Source: Macropodus opercularis (taxonomy: Eukaryota > Chordata > Actinopteri > Anabantiformes > Osphronemidae). Taken from it: 64,000 nt of DNA. Both the position numbers and the translations under genes were made by a program. The notes beneath the pieces are model-generated. The model made no database searches and was not told where the DNA came from. It worked only from the letters and a program-made list of their open reading frames with translations. Of the stretch, positions 11,400 through 22,325 are shown piece after piece (position 1 is the stretch's first letter; every line of letters starts with the position of its first letter). Location of the stretch: positions 8,550,501-8,614,500 of the forward strand of contig CM061091.1 in NCBI GenBank assembly GCA_030770545.1, read 5' to 3'.

Positions 11400-12000
11400 G
11401 CCTCACAATAGGTGGTGCTGGTGGTGAGGGGCGCATCATATTTAATGCCTAGCTGCGTTATCCCCTGATCATATTTTCAATATAATTATGAAATTTTCAG
11501 AAAATGCATGTGGGGATGTTTCGACAAATAGGAGCCAAGGCAAAGCGAGACCCTATTTGTGTTTCATTATCTGTTGAAACATATTTTACAGTCATTGTGA
11601 GATATTTAACATTGTTTTATCATACCCCCGAGATATCTTACACACCGATCTAATTAAAGTCACCATTTTGCCCAGTATCCTATTTAAAAAATCTATATAT
11701 TCTATATAATTATGAAATGATGCATTATTTAATATATAAACCCCAAAGCTCCTTGCAAGTGGCGATAATTTTAATCAAAAGAAAATGAATAGATTCCCCC
11801 TCTCTTGGTCCTGTTTAGAAGCTTAATTGGAGAATGGAGTAATTCTTGATTGTTCTCAGCTTTTTTAAGGCCAAAATGAAAAATACGAGCGAGTGAATTA
11901 GTATGAAAGCATGCATGAAATCTAGTTTTAAATCATTTCCGAACCGTGTAACAAAGTGAATGCGATTACATCGACTTTAGGCCACCACTTAACAAACTGA
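11400..12000. promoter_or_regulatory. TAAT-rich block, candidate enhancer
   Basis: This repeat-free block holds many homeodomain-type cores, including two exact copies of TATAATTATGAAAT at 11481-11494 and 11705-11718, plus CTAATTAAAG near 11652, CTTAATTGGAG near 11822 and GTGAATTAGTATG near 11890. A pair of identical 14-mers 224 bp apart in non-repeat DNA is unusual. A related 12-mer recurs at 14909-14920. Vertebrate developmental enhancers often look like this. Activity and conservation are inferred, not shown. Confidence 0.4.
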
Positions 12001-13496
12001 CTGTGTGTGCATGCACACACAAACGTGTGTGTGTGAGCTTGTGCATGCACGTGTCGGTGTGTGTGTGTGTGTGTGTTCAGCACATATGCACGCAAGAAGT
12101 GAAACTGCGCTGTGCCTTAACGTGAAAGAGGCTGTATCATCATTTTTTTATGGGGAACGTTACACAGGATCTCATTGTTGTGTTTCGTATTGTTGTGAAA
12201 GTAGCCCATTAAAATGCAAGCATGTATATTAAAGAGCAGCGCTGCCTTCTGATGGATAGTCGTCGGCCCATGAATAAGTGTGCATATTGATTGGCGAAAA
12301 AGGTGAAAAGCAGTTTGACACAATTATTTCTGAAAGGCCCTGGTTATCCCGCATGATTTAAAAACCATTTTAAATGCCTGTCACTTACATTCCCTTCTAT
12401 GAGACCCCAGTGACTCCTGAAAATAATAATTATGTAAAATGTCCAGGCGATATTGGATGTGGCAGGCTCAATGCAGACGCTACGATATGTATTGATATGC
12501 ATCTATAAGAGAAGATAGACAGAATAAGAAAACCAATAACAGAGCCATGAGGATGACTGTCCTCTCTGTCTCCCCCCTTTTTCTCAACAGAGCCACACTT
12601 GTTATGTGACGAACCTTATTTCCTAATCTTTCAGCAACTATTAAACTATTTTATAAAAATCCCAGTTACCAATGCCTGTTGGAAAAAAAAAATCTTTTTC
12701 GGAAATATTAAAAAGCCACTGATTAAGTATCCTGCAGGATGAGTGGATTTACACAGGGACACTATTGCAATGCAATCATCTGTACTGTAGCAACACAGAC
12801 TAAAGAATGACAGGTAAGGATTTTCTCCTCTGAAAGGGTTTTGAATTAAAAGCCATTGTCAACCATTCAACCCCTTTCTTGTGTTATTTGCTGGATTAGT
12901 CTGCAGAAGTGAAGATTTTTCCTTTAGGTTTTCAAATTTCATCAGCAGGAGACACCGTGAGGAGATAAAGCCACTGGAGCAGACCACCTGGATTCTACTT
13001 CCTGGTGCAGCAGAGCCTCGAGCAGAAATAAGGTCCGGATTTGAGGCAAATAGGACGTTGCTAAAAATGTGAAGTGTTAATGTCTGAAAGCACAAGCAGA
13101 CAGCCCATCTGACAGCAGTGAACACGCATCCTAATAAACAATCATTCTGCATGGAGATGAATTTCTAAGTAATCAGCGTCTCATGTGATACAAACAGCCT
13201 TGTATGTTGTGGTGTTAGCAAGTTTGGGAGGTGACAATAGACTTATTAGTATGAGTGTTTCCTGGTTCATGTGTGACTGGATTCACGGTCATCCTCCACG
13301 CTCACTGTCATCACTGTCCTGTCTTCAACAGGGACATTTTGTGTTTCATAAAGACATTTTTTAATGAACCAAGCATCTGTTATTAATCACTGGTTTTTAA
13401 GTGAGTATAAGTATTGTAAATATAAATTCACAATAATGTAATTCTAACTTAAAAACATCTACTGTCAGTGTCAAAATCTCACCAGGTCATGTCATC
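12001..13496. other. Mostly unique sequence, no gene
   Basis: A (GT)n microsatellite lies at about 12056-12076, within alternating CA/GT sequence starting at 12003. The rest is unique. An open interval on the plus strand (12881-13072) follows a pyrimidine-rich stretch ending CTGCAG at 12900-12905, but it has no donor site and matches no family. Confidence 0.4.
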
Positions 13497-13515
13497 TAAC
13501 CCTAACCCTAACCCT
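13497..13515 (-). repeat. Short interstitial telomere-like repeat
   Basis: Three tandem units of TAACCC (TTAGGG on the other strand, the vertebrate telomere unit) at 13497-13515. Short interstitial copies are common in vertebrates and usually mark repaired breaks or replication slippage. Three units is close to what chance can give. Confidence 0.7.
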
Positions 13516-14583
13516 GTCATGAGTGCTAGATATGTCACCCAGATGCCATTGTCTCTCCGTTTAGACAATGTCTACCATGTCTCTAGAAGTCCATGACATC
13601 ACCTAATCTGAAAAACTCCTCCGTAAAATAAAGTTAATGTAAATAACATAAAGGTAACCATTCATACTCACTGATGAGCAATGTGTACTGTGTGTAGGCC
13701 TCCTTCCTTCAAAGACGTTAACTCTGGAAAAGATTCCTTTAGCTGCTGCGAGTAGCAGGAATATTTTTGTGGGAATGGCCTTTAGTCATTATTCATTAAT
13801 TAGCAATGTTTCATTTTCATTTATGGTTTGTCATAACAACAAAAGACCCCAATTTATTTACCTCCAGCCTTGTGTAATAAAACTTCCAAAAGATATTTTA
13901 CATTCTTATTAGAAAGAAGTTAAAACACCCACTGAACAAACACATAGAGCAATTATTGATTGTTTTGTTGTCTGTGAAATTCCACTCCCAAACGTAATTA
14001 GTCACAGATAACTTTGAAAACTTTGATGACCTGTATGTTTTTTAAATGAATTTGCTGTAACGATGTAATCAATCCAAGCTATAGTTTTGTCATGTGGACC
14101 AGTGTAGACCAGGCCAAAGTTCAAATCCACATGAGAGTCTGACAAGAGTTCGCATTGAAGTGACAACTTCAAAATGAACAGCAACCTGTTCAACCTACCT
14201 TCAAACTACCACGATCTGCTCTGCACTGTGTAACAACCACAGTGGGTGTTTCTGTCTGTGTGCGCGCACTTGTGTCTGCGCGTGTGCGTGTGAAGGGTAT
14301 GTGATTGCATGAGTGCGCCAGTTATGTGTGTGCCTCCTCACTTATGAGCATGCTTTTGTGTTTTTAATGTACTGTAGTTTCAGCTAGCATCAATCATTCC
14401 ATACAATTAGCTCAATTCCTGCTCAATTTTCTGCTTTCTGAGGGGAGCAGCATTGCTGACTACACAGGCAGCTGTCTCTGACCAACACACTTATACATGC
14501 ACATACAACAACAGTCTCCCTCCTCTCATGCTTAGATCACACACGCTACCTTCGGAGCGTTGCGCAGAGGACAGCAGGTGTGC

Positions 14584-14700
14584 TGTGTGTGTGTGTGGGT
14601 GTGGGTGTGTGTGTCAGTTTTCTTTCATCAGCTATTTTCCTCTTTCAGCTGGGCACATCTCTTCCTCTCCTCCTCCTCCTCCTCCTCCTCCTCCTCCTTC
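14584..14700 (+). repeat. (GT)n and (TCC)n microsatellites
   Basis: An imperfect (GT)n runs from about 14584 to 14614, and a (TCC)n of about ten units from about 14666 to 14699, 50 bases further on. Frames through the TCC repeat encode Pro or Ser runs and are not genes. Confidence 0.85.
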
Positions 14701-14859
14701 TTCACCCATCGCCATCAACCTCAAGTGTCATTTGTTTACCATAGCAACCGGATTAAATTAGGGGAAGTGATTACGGCTTATTAACAACCAAACGTTGTCA
14801 GTATATTCTTATAATTTGGTATGTAAACACTTTGCCCTCGTAGCGCTCTCTACCAGAAA

Positions 14860-14950
14860 TTGCTTTGTACAGTGTGAAGGGGGCCCCCGAGCTCAGTCAT
14901 AATAAAAATATAATTATGAATCAGACAATAGCCACTTGTAGTATCCCCTC
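14860..14950. promoter_or_regulatory. Candidate regulatory block with GGGGGCCCCC palindrome
   Basis: A perfect 10-bp palindrome GGGGGCCCCC at 14879-14888 sits about 20 bases before TATAATTATGAA (14909-14920), a core shared with the block at 11400-12000. The same palindrome, extended to GGGGGCCCCCG, occurs once more near 55655 in another repeat-free block. Both copies lie beside AT-rich homeodomain-like motifs. Regulatory function is inference. Confidence 0.35.
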
Positions 14951-14995
14951 TCCCAAACCACCCACCCAGTGCCCCTTTATCGCCCCACATTCACT

Positions 14996-15064
14996 CACAC
15001 ACACACACACACACACCTTGCCATGGCCTAACAACAATGCCCCCACCAACCACGCAACCCCACC

Positions 15065-15104
<40 letters not shown>
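14996..15104 (+). repeat. Two (CA)n microsatellites
   Basis: (CA)n at about 14996-15016 and a longer, pure (CA)n of about 18 units at 15068-15103, separated by C-rich sequence. Confidence 0.9.
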
Positions 15105-15105
<1 letters not shown>

Positions 15106-15236
15106 CCCACTCCAAAAAAATTCCCAGGTACCACCGGAGAGCCACTTATAATGAACAATAAAAATGCTAACCTCTTCTCATTTTTCCCTCCTTGATTCTA
15201 ACTAATAAACCCACTAGAATTAACATTCACACTTCA

Positions 15237-15303
15237 TGTAATGAGGTGAGGGAGGAGGGAGGGAGGGAGACAGAGAGAAAGGGTGGGGTTGGGGGGGGGG
15301 GGT
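15237..15303 (+). repeat. Purine tract ending in a G run
   Basis: GAGG-type purine-rich sequence runs into a G run of about 12 bases ending near 15302, just before GTGTAGTAG. Confidence 0.75.
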
Positions 15304-15539
15304 GTAGTAGACTTTAGTTCTCCATATTGACTGTTCTCACCCTTAGCCCCACTTTGCATTTACTACAGTACTCGGGGCCAAAGTGATTGTCATATTATTT
15401 CCTTGTTGTGCGGCGAGATATTTGTAATTAATATTAAAATTAAGCATTGCGTTGATGCCGGGTGGTGTATTATTACAAGAGCTGCTACCAGAAGCCTGCT
15501 GTGCTTGTCCACTGCTCTCATCTCATTCTGCCTTTATCT

Positions 15540-15960
15540 TTCTTTTCTTTCTCTCTCTCTCTCTTTTGTTATGCATCAAAATATTTCTCGCGCACTCACC
15601 TTCCATTCCGTCTCTAACTCGTGTCTTCCCTGCTTACATTTTTCTTCGTCTCTCGTTTACAGTAAACCTCTCTCACTCCTTGTAACTACCCCCCCCCCCC
15701 CTTCTCTTTTACTCACCCTTTTTTCCTTATCCCCTCTTAATATTTTCTCTCCTTGCCCTCCCCTCTCCTTTAAGACATCAATTATACACCCACAGATTAT
15801 GTTTTCATGGGGTGTCCCACCGGTTTTGGCAGAGTGCTTTAGAAACACAGGATCATTTTAAATAAGCACCTACTCAGAAAAAAAGAAAAGGGGTAGATGG
15901 GGGGGTGAAGGAGTATGAGAGATGGAGAGAGAAAATAGAAAAAGAGAGAGGGGGCTGCTC
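15540..15960. repeat. Pyrimidine-rich then purine-rich sequence
   Basis: The plus strand is rich in C and T from about 15540 to 15770, with a run of C near 15690-15700. It turns purine-rich from about 15878 to 15955 (AAAAGAAAAGGGG, GAGAGATGGAGAGAG). Open frames here are low-complexity. Confidence 0.6.
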
Positions 15961-16119
15961 TAGGCCAAGAGAATATGAGCAGGTGCAGCAGGGAAAATGA
16001 GTGCTATAAACAAGCCTAGGTCCTCGTAATTTATCATTAATCTGGGTGCCTGTGCTCGCAGGGCCGGGCTTATTCTGCATGCTGATAGCCATGTCATATT
16101 TCTTATCACAGATTTGTTT

Positions 16120-16443
16120 ATGCTTTTATCCTTGTTTCTCGGCTTTACACTTACTGCCATGGCATCAGCTATTACCACGCTGGCATTTGGGAAAGAGAGC
16201 GAGCGAGAGAGAGAGAGAGAGACGGTAAGTTGCGTGTTGCATGATGAGCTGCAGACAAAAGAAGAAAAAACAGGATCCATGAATGTGTCACTTTGACATT
16301 AATGGACAGAACTGACAAGAGCATGACATTTTCTTTTCTCTTTTTTTTTTTATTTGCAGACTGAAATATACGTTCACCACGGCGAACGCAGCTTTCGACA
16401 GGCATGGCAAAAAGTCAATCAAGCACTCACTGCATTAATCTGA
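16120..16443 (+). other. Exon-pair-like small ORF, unrecognised
   Basis: From an ATG at 16120 a frame of 35 codons begins with a hydrophobic, signal-peptide-like segment (MLLSLFLGFTLTAMASA) and continues into ERERERE encoded by a (GA)n repeat. It ends with codon ACG exactly at a consensus donor GTAAGT (16225). After 135 bases, a T-rich tract and TTTGCAG give an acceptor at 16358-16359. The frame resumes in phase for 27 codons (starts TEIYVHHGERSFRQAWQ) and stops at TGA 16441-16443. The joined frame would be 62 codons. I know no such family, and the microsatellite inside the first exon argues against a conserved gene. The surrounding 15990-16190 also resembles regulatory DNA. Confidence 0.15.
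16201..16222 (+). repeat. (GA)n microsatellite
   Basis: About ten GA units, slightly interrupted (GAGCGAGAGAGAG), directly upstream of the GTAAGT donor-like site at 16225. Confidence 0.8.
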
Positions 16444-18914
16444 AGCACGTTAACAGTTGTGCCTGAGCTTGCTGTGGCAGTCCCTCCTTTGTACTGCAGT
16501 ATCCGAGTTCCTCAAACTAGAGACAGATTGCCACGGAAATCAGTTCAACTTTAAAGAGGCTCAGATGGGCATCAAATCTGTCCAAATGTTCTGTACATTG
16601 ACTACACACACCAGATTTATCATGAATTTCTCCTATTGGACTACTTCATTAAAAATGTTCCAGCCATGTTTACGTGAATAATCAACCAACTAACTGTATC
16701 AAAAGCAACAACATGATCTACTTTGGAAAATTGTACCAGAGGCCTTACTGTTTGAGTGACTGTCTCGAATGTTTATTTTTCATCAAAGTTAGGACGATTA
16801 GAATGCCCCCCCCCCCGCCCCCATCCCCTTCTTATCCACATTTGAATTGGTAATACTGCTTCTTTGTTTACTCTGTGCAATTTACTAATGAAAAATATGT
16901 GCAGAAGTTATTGATTCATGACCGTAATTGTTTAATTATTAATCAGTTTAGACTTATATTAGCATTTTAAATGTATCAGACAGCTTGAGAAAACTGAGAC
17001 ACAGGTTCAAGTTTGGGTATTTTTTTGCTGCATTGGAGTCGGCAGGAAGATCGAGAAAAGACTTTCACGTGTTCAGACGTACAGTCTTGAATGCACGGAA
17101 TGTACTGGATGAAGGGAAACATTCTTGTGACTTAAACTTACATTCTAGCTTAAAAAACATTCAGTCATTAATAAGCTGTTTGGGACAATAACCGAAAGGC
17201 CGTGATTGGATGTGTGATTCTGCAAAGCCAGCCAGCTGGAGAAGATTACATGATGCTAAATCAGTACTCAATGAACAAGACATTTAGTCCCTATAGGAAG
17301 AAATGACTACCTTGTGCATTTTAGATTTCATAATCTTTTAAAAGGACAGAGGAAAGAGACATTTAACATCAGTGTATTACGTGAAACTACTGTAGCCAAA
17401 AAATTGTTAATTAAACTGTGAACTGTGTAAAAGCAACATTGTACATAACCCTAAAAGTCTTTTGTGTGGTTTGCTTTATGCATCTTAAAGTATTGTGTTT
17501 AACACTTTTTAGAGGTAATGTGCTTTAAAACCTGTACGTACTACTACTACAAACCCATTCATCAGCACTGCCATTCGTTTTTTAAAGACACCGCTGATCA
17601 GCCAAAGAAAGTTTTGACTATAAGTGCACATAATAACATTCCATAATAATGATTGAGAGCAGAGTGAATTAGTTTCATGTTTCAAGTATCATGTTGGCAA
17701 GTTTTTCTATACTCAGAGGCTCATACAGTAAGAAGAGGCAAACACGGCACGTGTTTAGGCCTAGGAGCCCTGAAATTAACTCTTTTACACTGATAACTAC
17801 AAACATCCTTAACCTCCAGCATAGGCACCACACCTGCACCTTCACTGTCCCAAAACACCTTAGGGTGACAAAGTCTTGCTACCAGGCTACCTCTATGGGC
17901 TTTTAGCATTCACATTAGTAGAGCTTAAAAAAATAAAAGCAAAAATTCTATTCCCTATTCTACATGTAAGTGTTAATATTGTTTAACAGACAAAGCCACA
18001 AAAAACTTGGCATATTGTCACCATTCGTAGCGTATGAACAATGTAAATGTCTTTCTTTCAACTGTCAGGCTGTTCAGAAGTTATTTCCATATGACGTGAT
18101 CATAACAATACACTCATTCTTCTAAGGAACTAAAAGCGAAGACAGGACAATGATATTTCCAGAAGACAGTGTGGGAATGCTGTATGTGAGCCCTTGTTCT
18201 CACAGAGAGGTAAAAAGGTCACAACAGGCCTGGCACAGCCCAAGGTCAGAGTGTGACTTATCCAGATTCGAGTCAAGTGCATAATTAATGATGTAGCTCT
18301 GAGGCACCAAACTCATTTTCAGCTATGAAAACATAAAGCGTTTTATACCCAAATGACATATTTCTCCATTTGAAAAATGTGACACCTGCTCTAAAAGGAA
18401 ATTTAAAGTAGAACTACAAACAGAACATTTCTCTTTCTCTTAACATACATAAAAGCATCAAAAGCAATTCACACTTCACGTGAATGAGATTATGATGTGA
18501 CAATCGTTACTGTACTTCATTAATTCCTTAGTATGGCTTCAGCTGTTCTACTACTTGGCTGTCAAACTAGCAATCATCCTGAAATACAACTCTTCACACA
18601 TTAAAACTTGGAACACAGAGACCTTTGGAAATGACATTGGTGGGTTGCTGTCTGAACACGGTCGCGTCTGACAGAAACCCAGGTGGGGTAGCAGGTGTCT
18701 TCACTTGTGACCAATCCCGGCAATTAATGGATTAATTAGGTTCCAGGTAGATGAGAAAGCAGCTGCACCCACACCCAGACTAAACATAAACAATTTTATC
18801 ATAATTTCATTTCAGAATGATTTCAAGTTTGCAATGACATCACATTGCGCATTGTTACTGAAGCCCATACTGATGTAGGTTTTGTTCTAGCACATATCAG
18901 CGTTAAAAGACACA
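16444..18914. other. Unique AT-rich sequence, no gene
   Basis: No repeat or exon is recognised apart from a C run at about 16806-16820. The stretch 18230-18320 (GTGCATAATTAATGATG) and 18650-18790 (GGCAATTAATGGATTAATTAG) are repeat-free and homeodomain-core-rich. These are the only parts that stand out. Confidence 0.4.
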
Positions 18915-19303
18915 GGCTACAAACATCCATCCATCCATCTTCTTCCGCTTTTTCCCCGAAGGGGTCGCGGGCGTGCTGGAGCCTATCCCAGCTGGCTTTG
19001 GGCGAGAGGCAGGGTACACCTTGGACAGATCGCCAGTCCATCGCAGGGCCACATATATAGACACACAATCACAGTCATACACACACTCACACCTATGGGC
19101 AATTTACGCATCCAACCAATTGACCTAACTGCATGTCTTTGGACTGTGGGAGGAAACCGGAGAAAACCCACGCAGACACGGGGAGAACATGCAAACTCCA
19201 CACAGAAAGGCCCCCGGTCGCCTCCGGGAATCGAACCCGGGACCTTCTTGCTGTGAGGCGAGCGCTAACCACCACACCACCGTGCCGCCCTGGCTACAAA
19301 CAT
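18915..19303 (-). mobile_element. tRNA-derived SINE with intact target-site duplication
   Basis: On the minus strand the element starts at 19290 with GGGCGGCACGGTGG. It has an A-box-like GGTGTGGTGGTTAGCGC and a B-box-like GGGTTCGATTCCC, the two internal RNA polymerase III promoter boxes inherited from a tRNA. A long body includes GTGTGGAGTTTGCATGTTC and AGCTGGGATAGGCTCCAGC, and the tail is (GGAT)n. It is flanked by the 12-bp direct repeat GGCTACAAACAT at 18915-18926 and 19292-19303. Full length and the intact duplication mark it as the youngest SINE in the window. It would be mobilised by a LINE partner in trans. Confidence 0.88.
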
Positions 19304-20124
19304 GACTTTGCAATTTGAAGAAACTAATATAGTCATAAATGACCACTAACTACTAACACTGTATCTTCTTTCATTAACCTTTTGGTTCCAATGGCGACAC
19401 ATCGGCCCAAGAAGCAGAGACAACATTCTGTAAGTAGCGCATTTTGGTATGTTTTGATTTATCTCTGTGTGAAAAGACCAAGAGAGACATGCTACAAGTT
19501 TTCATATGTATCTACTGAAAGGCCCAACAACACTGGTTGCCAGGGGTATCAGAGGTTAATTACATCTTCTTCACCATTTGTTTCCACTATGTACCTCACT
19601 GCCACCACTATTTGTATTTTAACCTTTATTCATTCATGATGTAGCAGTTGTTATAGCCTTGGTCAGTATCACTGTACAGTGCTGTAGTACTGTAGGTGCT
19701 GCTTTTTGACATGTCCCAGCCAGTAGTGTTGTATGTGAATGTGTTAAAGGACAGAAGACCTGAAGGCTTTACAGTGTATTAGTGGCAGAAACTGCCGAAC
19801 CCTAGCTCCCTACTCAAAAACACAATATCACAAAACGTTTCGTAAGACTTAACATCAGGAAATTATATGTATAAGAAGGGAGTGTGCACAATACTGTGAA
19901 ACAATTAGAACATTCCATTGACAAATTTACCTCTTTCCCTTAAAGGCCATCCGTGGTCTGATAATGGGTCAATCAGTAGAACAGTGTGAATCCATTTATA
20001 ATACAGCCATTTACTTTATGATGTAATCATTAACAAAGCATTAACATTATTGAAACATTTCTCAGAGGCTGCAGTGCTGCTTTAAAATATAATTCTTTTA
20101 TTGTTTGCAGTTGTTTGCCAAATC
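19304..20124. other. Unique sequence between two SINEs
   Basis: No gene is recognised. An ATG in good context at 19391 (CCAATGG) starts 13 basic codons (MATHRPKKQRQHS) that end in phase at a consensus donor GTAAGT at 19430. No second exon can be paired with it. Near 19660-19695 the sequence repeats CTGTAC/TACTGTAG motifs. Confidence 0.3.
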
Positions 20125-20331
20125 GGCCGCCCGGTGGTGTAGTGGTTCGAAGTGTCGCCTCGCAGCGAGAAGGTCCTCGGTTTGATTTGACAGAGTGCCT
20201 TTCTGTGTGATGTTTGACTGTTCCCCCCAGAGTCTGGGTGTGTTTTCTTCAGTAACTTTGATAAACAGGTAGTTTGAACTGTACAGAGTGTGAAAGTGAG
20301 TTGTGGTGGACTGGCGACCTGTCCACGGTAA
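20125..20331 (+). mobile_element. Decayed copy of the tRNA-derived SINE
   Basis: It begins GGCCGCCCGGTGGTGTAGTGG, close to the A-box region of the copy at 18915-19303 but in opposite orientation. It keeps GAGAAGGTCCTCGGTTTGA (degraded B box), TTTCTGTGTG and GACTGGCGACCTGTCCA. Multiple substitutions and deletions show that it is much older. The 3' end and tail are missing. Confidence 0.75.
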
Positions 20332-21419
20332 ATCAAATTAAACTCTCCTTGGAGCATCCAGGTGACTGAATGGTTACAGTATATACAGTACTACAGTACA
20401 TTATCTTCATATTCATGGTTTATGTATGTATGTCCACTATCATCTATCTATCATCATTACATATTGTACAACACATGTCTGTTAGTGTTTACAGTTTTGA
20501 ACGCAGCACTGCACAGTGCACTGAAGCTATATTTATTCTGTATTGAATATTCAACATGAACATGCAGACATACTTAATTCTAAAGGATTATCTGGGACTG
20601 TGTTTGGCTACTTAATGACCTAGTTAGAGACTGGGTTAAGCTAAGTGCATCAAAACAGACGTTAGACAAACAGTTGACTCATTATTGCGTTTCTTATTGC
20701 TGCTCTAGTCTTTTATCAGGCCTGGTACTGGTTTATGTCGTGAGTCCGATCCTGAGTTTTTATACATCTTGGCACCTGAATGAGAGATAAAAAAATCTGT
20801 CTCAACCAAATTGGACTAAAGACTGGACTGTAGATTGTTTAGGAGTTGATCACCCAGGAAGCAACACTGGGTCTCCGGGCAGTTATGTTATTTTTCTCAC
20901 AGGGCCTTGATCACAAACACGCACAAACAGTTTACGGTCATGTCGTGTTGGATTTTCACATTCAGACGTTTGTAGAGACTGAAACAAAAGGATGCCGACA
21001 CTGGCAGGGATGTACACTCGCATGAAGACGTGTGTGCACACACTGAAACTTCTTTACCTGAGCCTTGATGGGCACGGTGCTGTGAATGGCAGGATTAGTT
21101 CTTGGGCACCAAGTTCATTTCCATATTTTTTACTTTTCTCACAGCATCAGCACACGTATTCCTGCACACACACACAGTCGCCCATTTACACATTTTCCTA
21201 TGGTGAAGGAGTGCGTGTGTGTGCGCACGCCAATGGTGAATGTGTGTGTCATAGTGTGTTATTACAGGGGAGAGAGGGAGAAGCTTGTCTTTTTCAAGGA
21301 ACACCCCCAGAACTAATGTTCCACACCTGTGCACAGCGCGGCACTCTTTATCGAGCATCACAGGTGCACTGCATTAATTGTGGGAGAAATCATTTCATTG
21401 GGAGAGGGGTGGTGGTTGT
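20332..21419. other. Unique sequence, no gene recognised
   Basis: The longest open frame in the window starts here (20992-21507), but its translation is a patchwork of CA-repeat and GT-repeat codons and of GGT/GGA runs. I recognise no domain. The stretch 21320-21415 is repeat-free, with E-box-like CACCTGTGC and CACAGGTGC and GCATTAATTGTGG, and may be regulatory. Confidence 0.4.
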
Positions 21420-21459
21420 GGAGGTGGTGGTGTGGGGGTCCTCCTCCACCACCACCTCC
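21420..21459. repeat. Perfect 13-bp inverted repeat, GGT/ACC hairpin
   Basis: GGAGGTGGTGGTG at 21420-21432 and CACCACCACCTCC at 21447-21459 are exact reverse complements, with a 14-base loop. It looks like a (GGT)n tract joined head-to-head with its own complement. The RNA would form a very stable stem. I do not recognise a microRNA in it. Confidence 0.7.
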
Positions 21460-21614
21460 GCCTCCTCTTCTCTGGCATGCATTCAATCACTCAATATTCA
21501 CATCTGAATTGCTTTTAGCATTGAGGGCTTTAAGGTTTCACAGCATCTGCATGGATATCAGAGGAAGAGCACCACCCTATTTTTAAGTAGTTATTTTTTT
21601 ATGTTACATTGGCA

Positions 21615-21816
21615 TAAGTCCCAGAGTGCGCGCGCGTGTGTGGTAGTGTGTGTCTTTTTCTATGCATGTATATGCCAGACTTGGCCTTATTGCAGCACTT
21701 TATTACAGGCGTGAGAGTCTTGCCAAATGCATGTAATGTTTGCAATGTTCCTTTGTACTGAGGATAGCAGACAGTTGTTATATGTGCATGTGTGTGCATG
21801 TGTGTGTGTGTGTGCT
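21615..21816 (+). repeat. CG/TG and (GT)n simple repeats
   Basis: A short GCGCGCGTGTGTG run lies near 21627-21640 and a longer imperfect (GT)n at about 21785-21815. Just after it, near 21825-21845, CCTGCAGGA and CCTGCAGGT sit in tandem. Confidence 0.75.
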
Positions 21817-21929
21817 GGGCCTAAACACCTGCAGGACCTGCAGGTCAAACATATGAGACTCCCCCCTCCGGTGACGCAATTACCATGCGTAAATACCTTC
21901 CCCACACTCCCTCTTCCTTCCCCTTCTAC

Positions 21930-22325
21930 TTGCCCCCCCCCCCCCCACTCCTTTTCCACTTTTATCCTTTCTATCATCCACGTTGTCCAAACTCTTCTTT
22001 CACATCATCTTCTATCGCTTCATCACTTTTTTTTTTTTACCCTCCTCCTTTACCCTTCCATTACCATGCTTCTCTTTGGCACCTCTTTTCTTATTTTCTC
22101 CGCAGCAGATTATGTCTGTCTGTCAATCAGTCCATTTAACATCTGCTCTGGGTTAGGTGAGGCACACAATAACACATCATGGTCACTGAACTGAGAATCT
22201 TTCATTTTGGCCTCTTCTTTTGCCCTTTTCGTTATATATTTTGTTATCTTCCTTTCAATTTTTTCTTTCTTTTCCTTCTTCTTTTTCTTCTTCTTAATTT
22301 TTTTTCTTTCTTTTTTTTTTTGAGG
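21930..22325. repeat. C run and long pyrimidine tract
   Basis: A C run of about 13 bases lies at 21934-21947. Pyrimidine-rich sequence dominates on to 22070, and again from about 22205 to 22322 (TTTTCTTTC-type). The minus strand translates as Lys/Arg/Glu low complexity only. Confidence 0.7.

Noticed and set aside
20992..21507. Longest open frame (171 codons) as a gene
   Set aside because: The translation is built from CA/GT-repeat and GGT-repeat codons, has no recognisable domain and no supporting splice or promoter signals.
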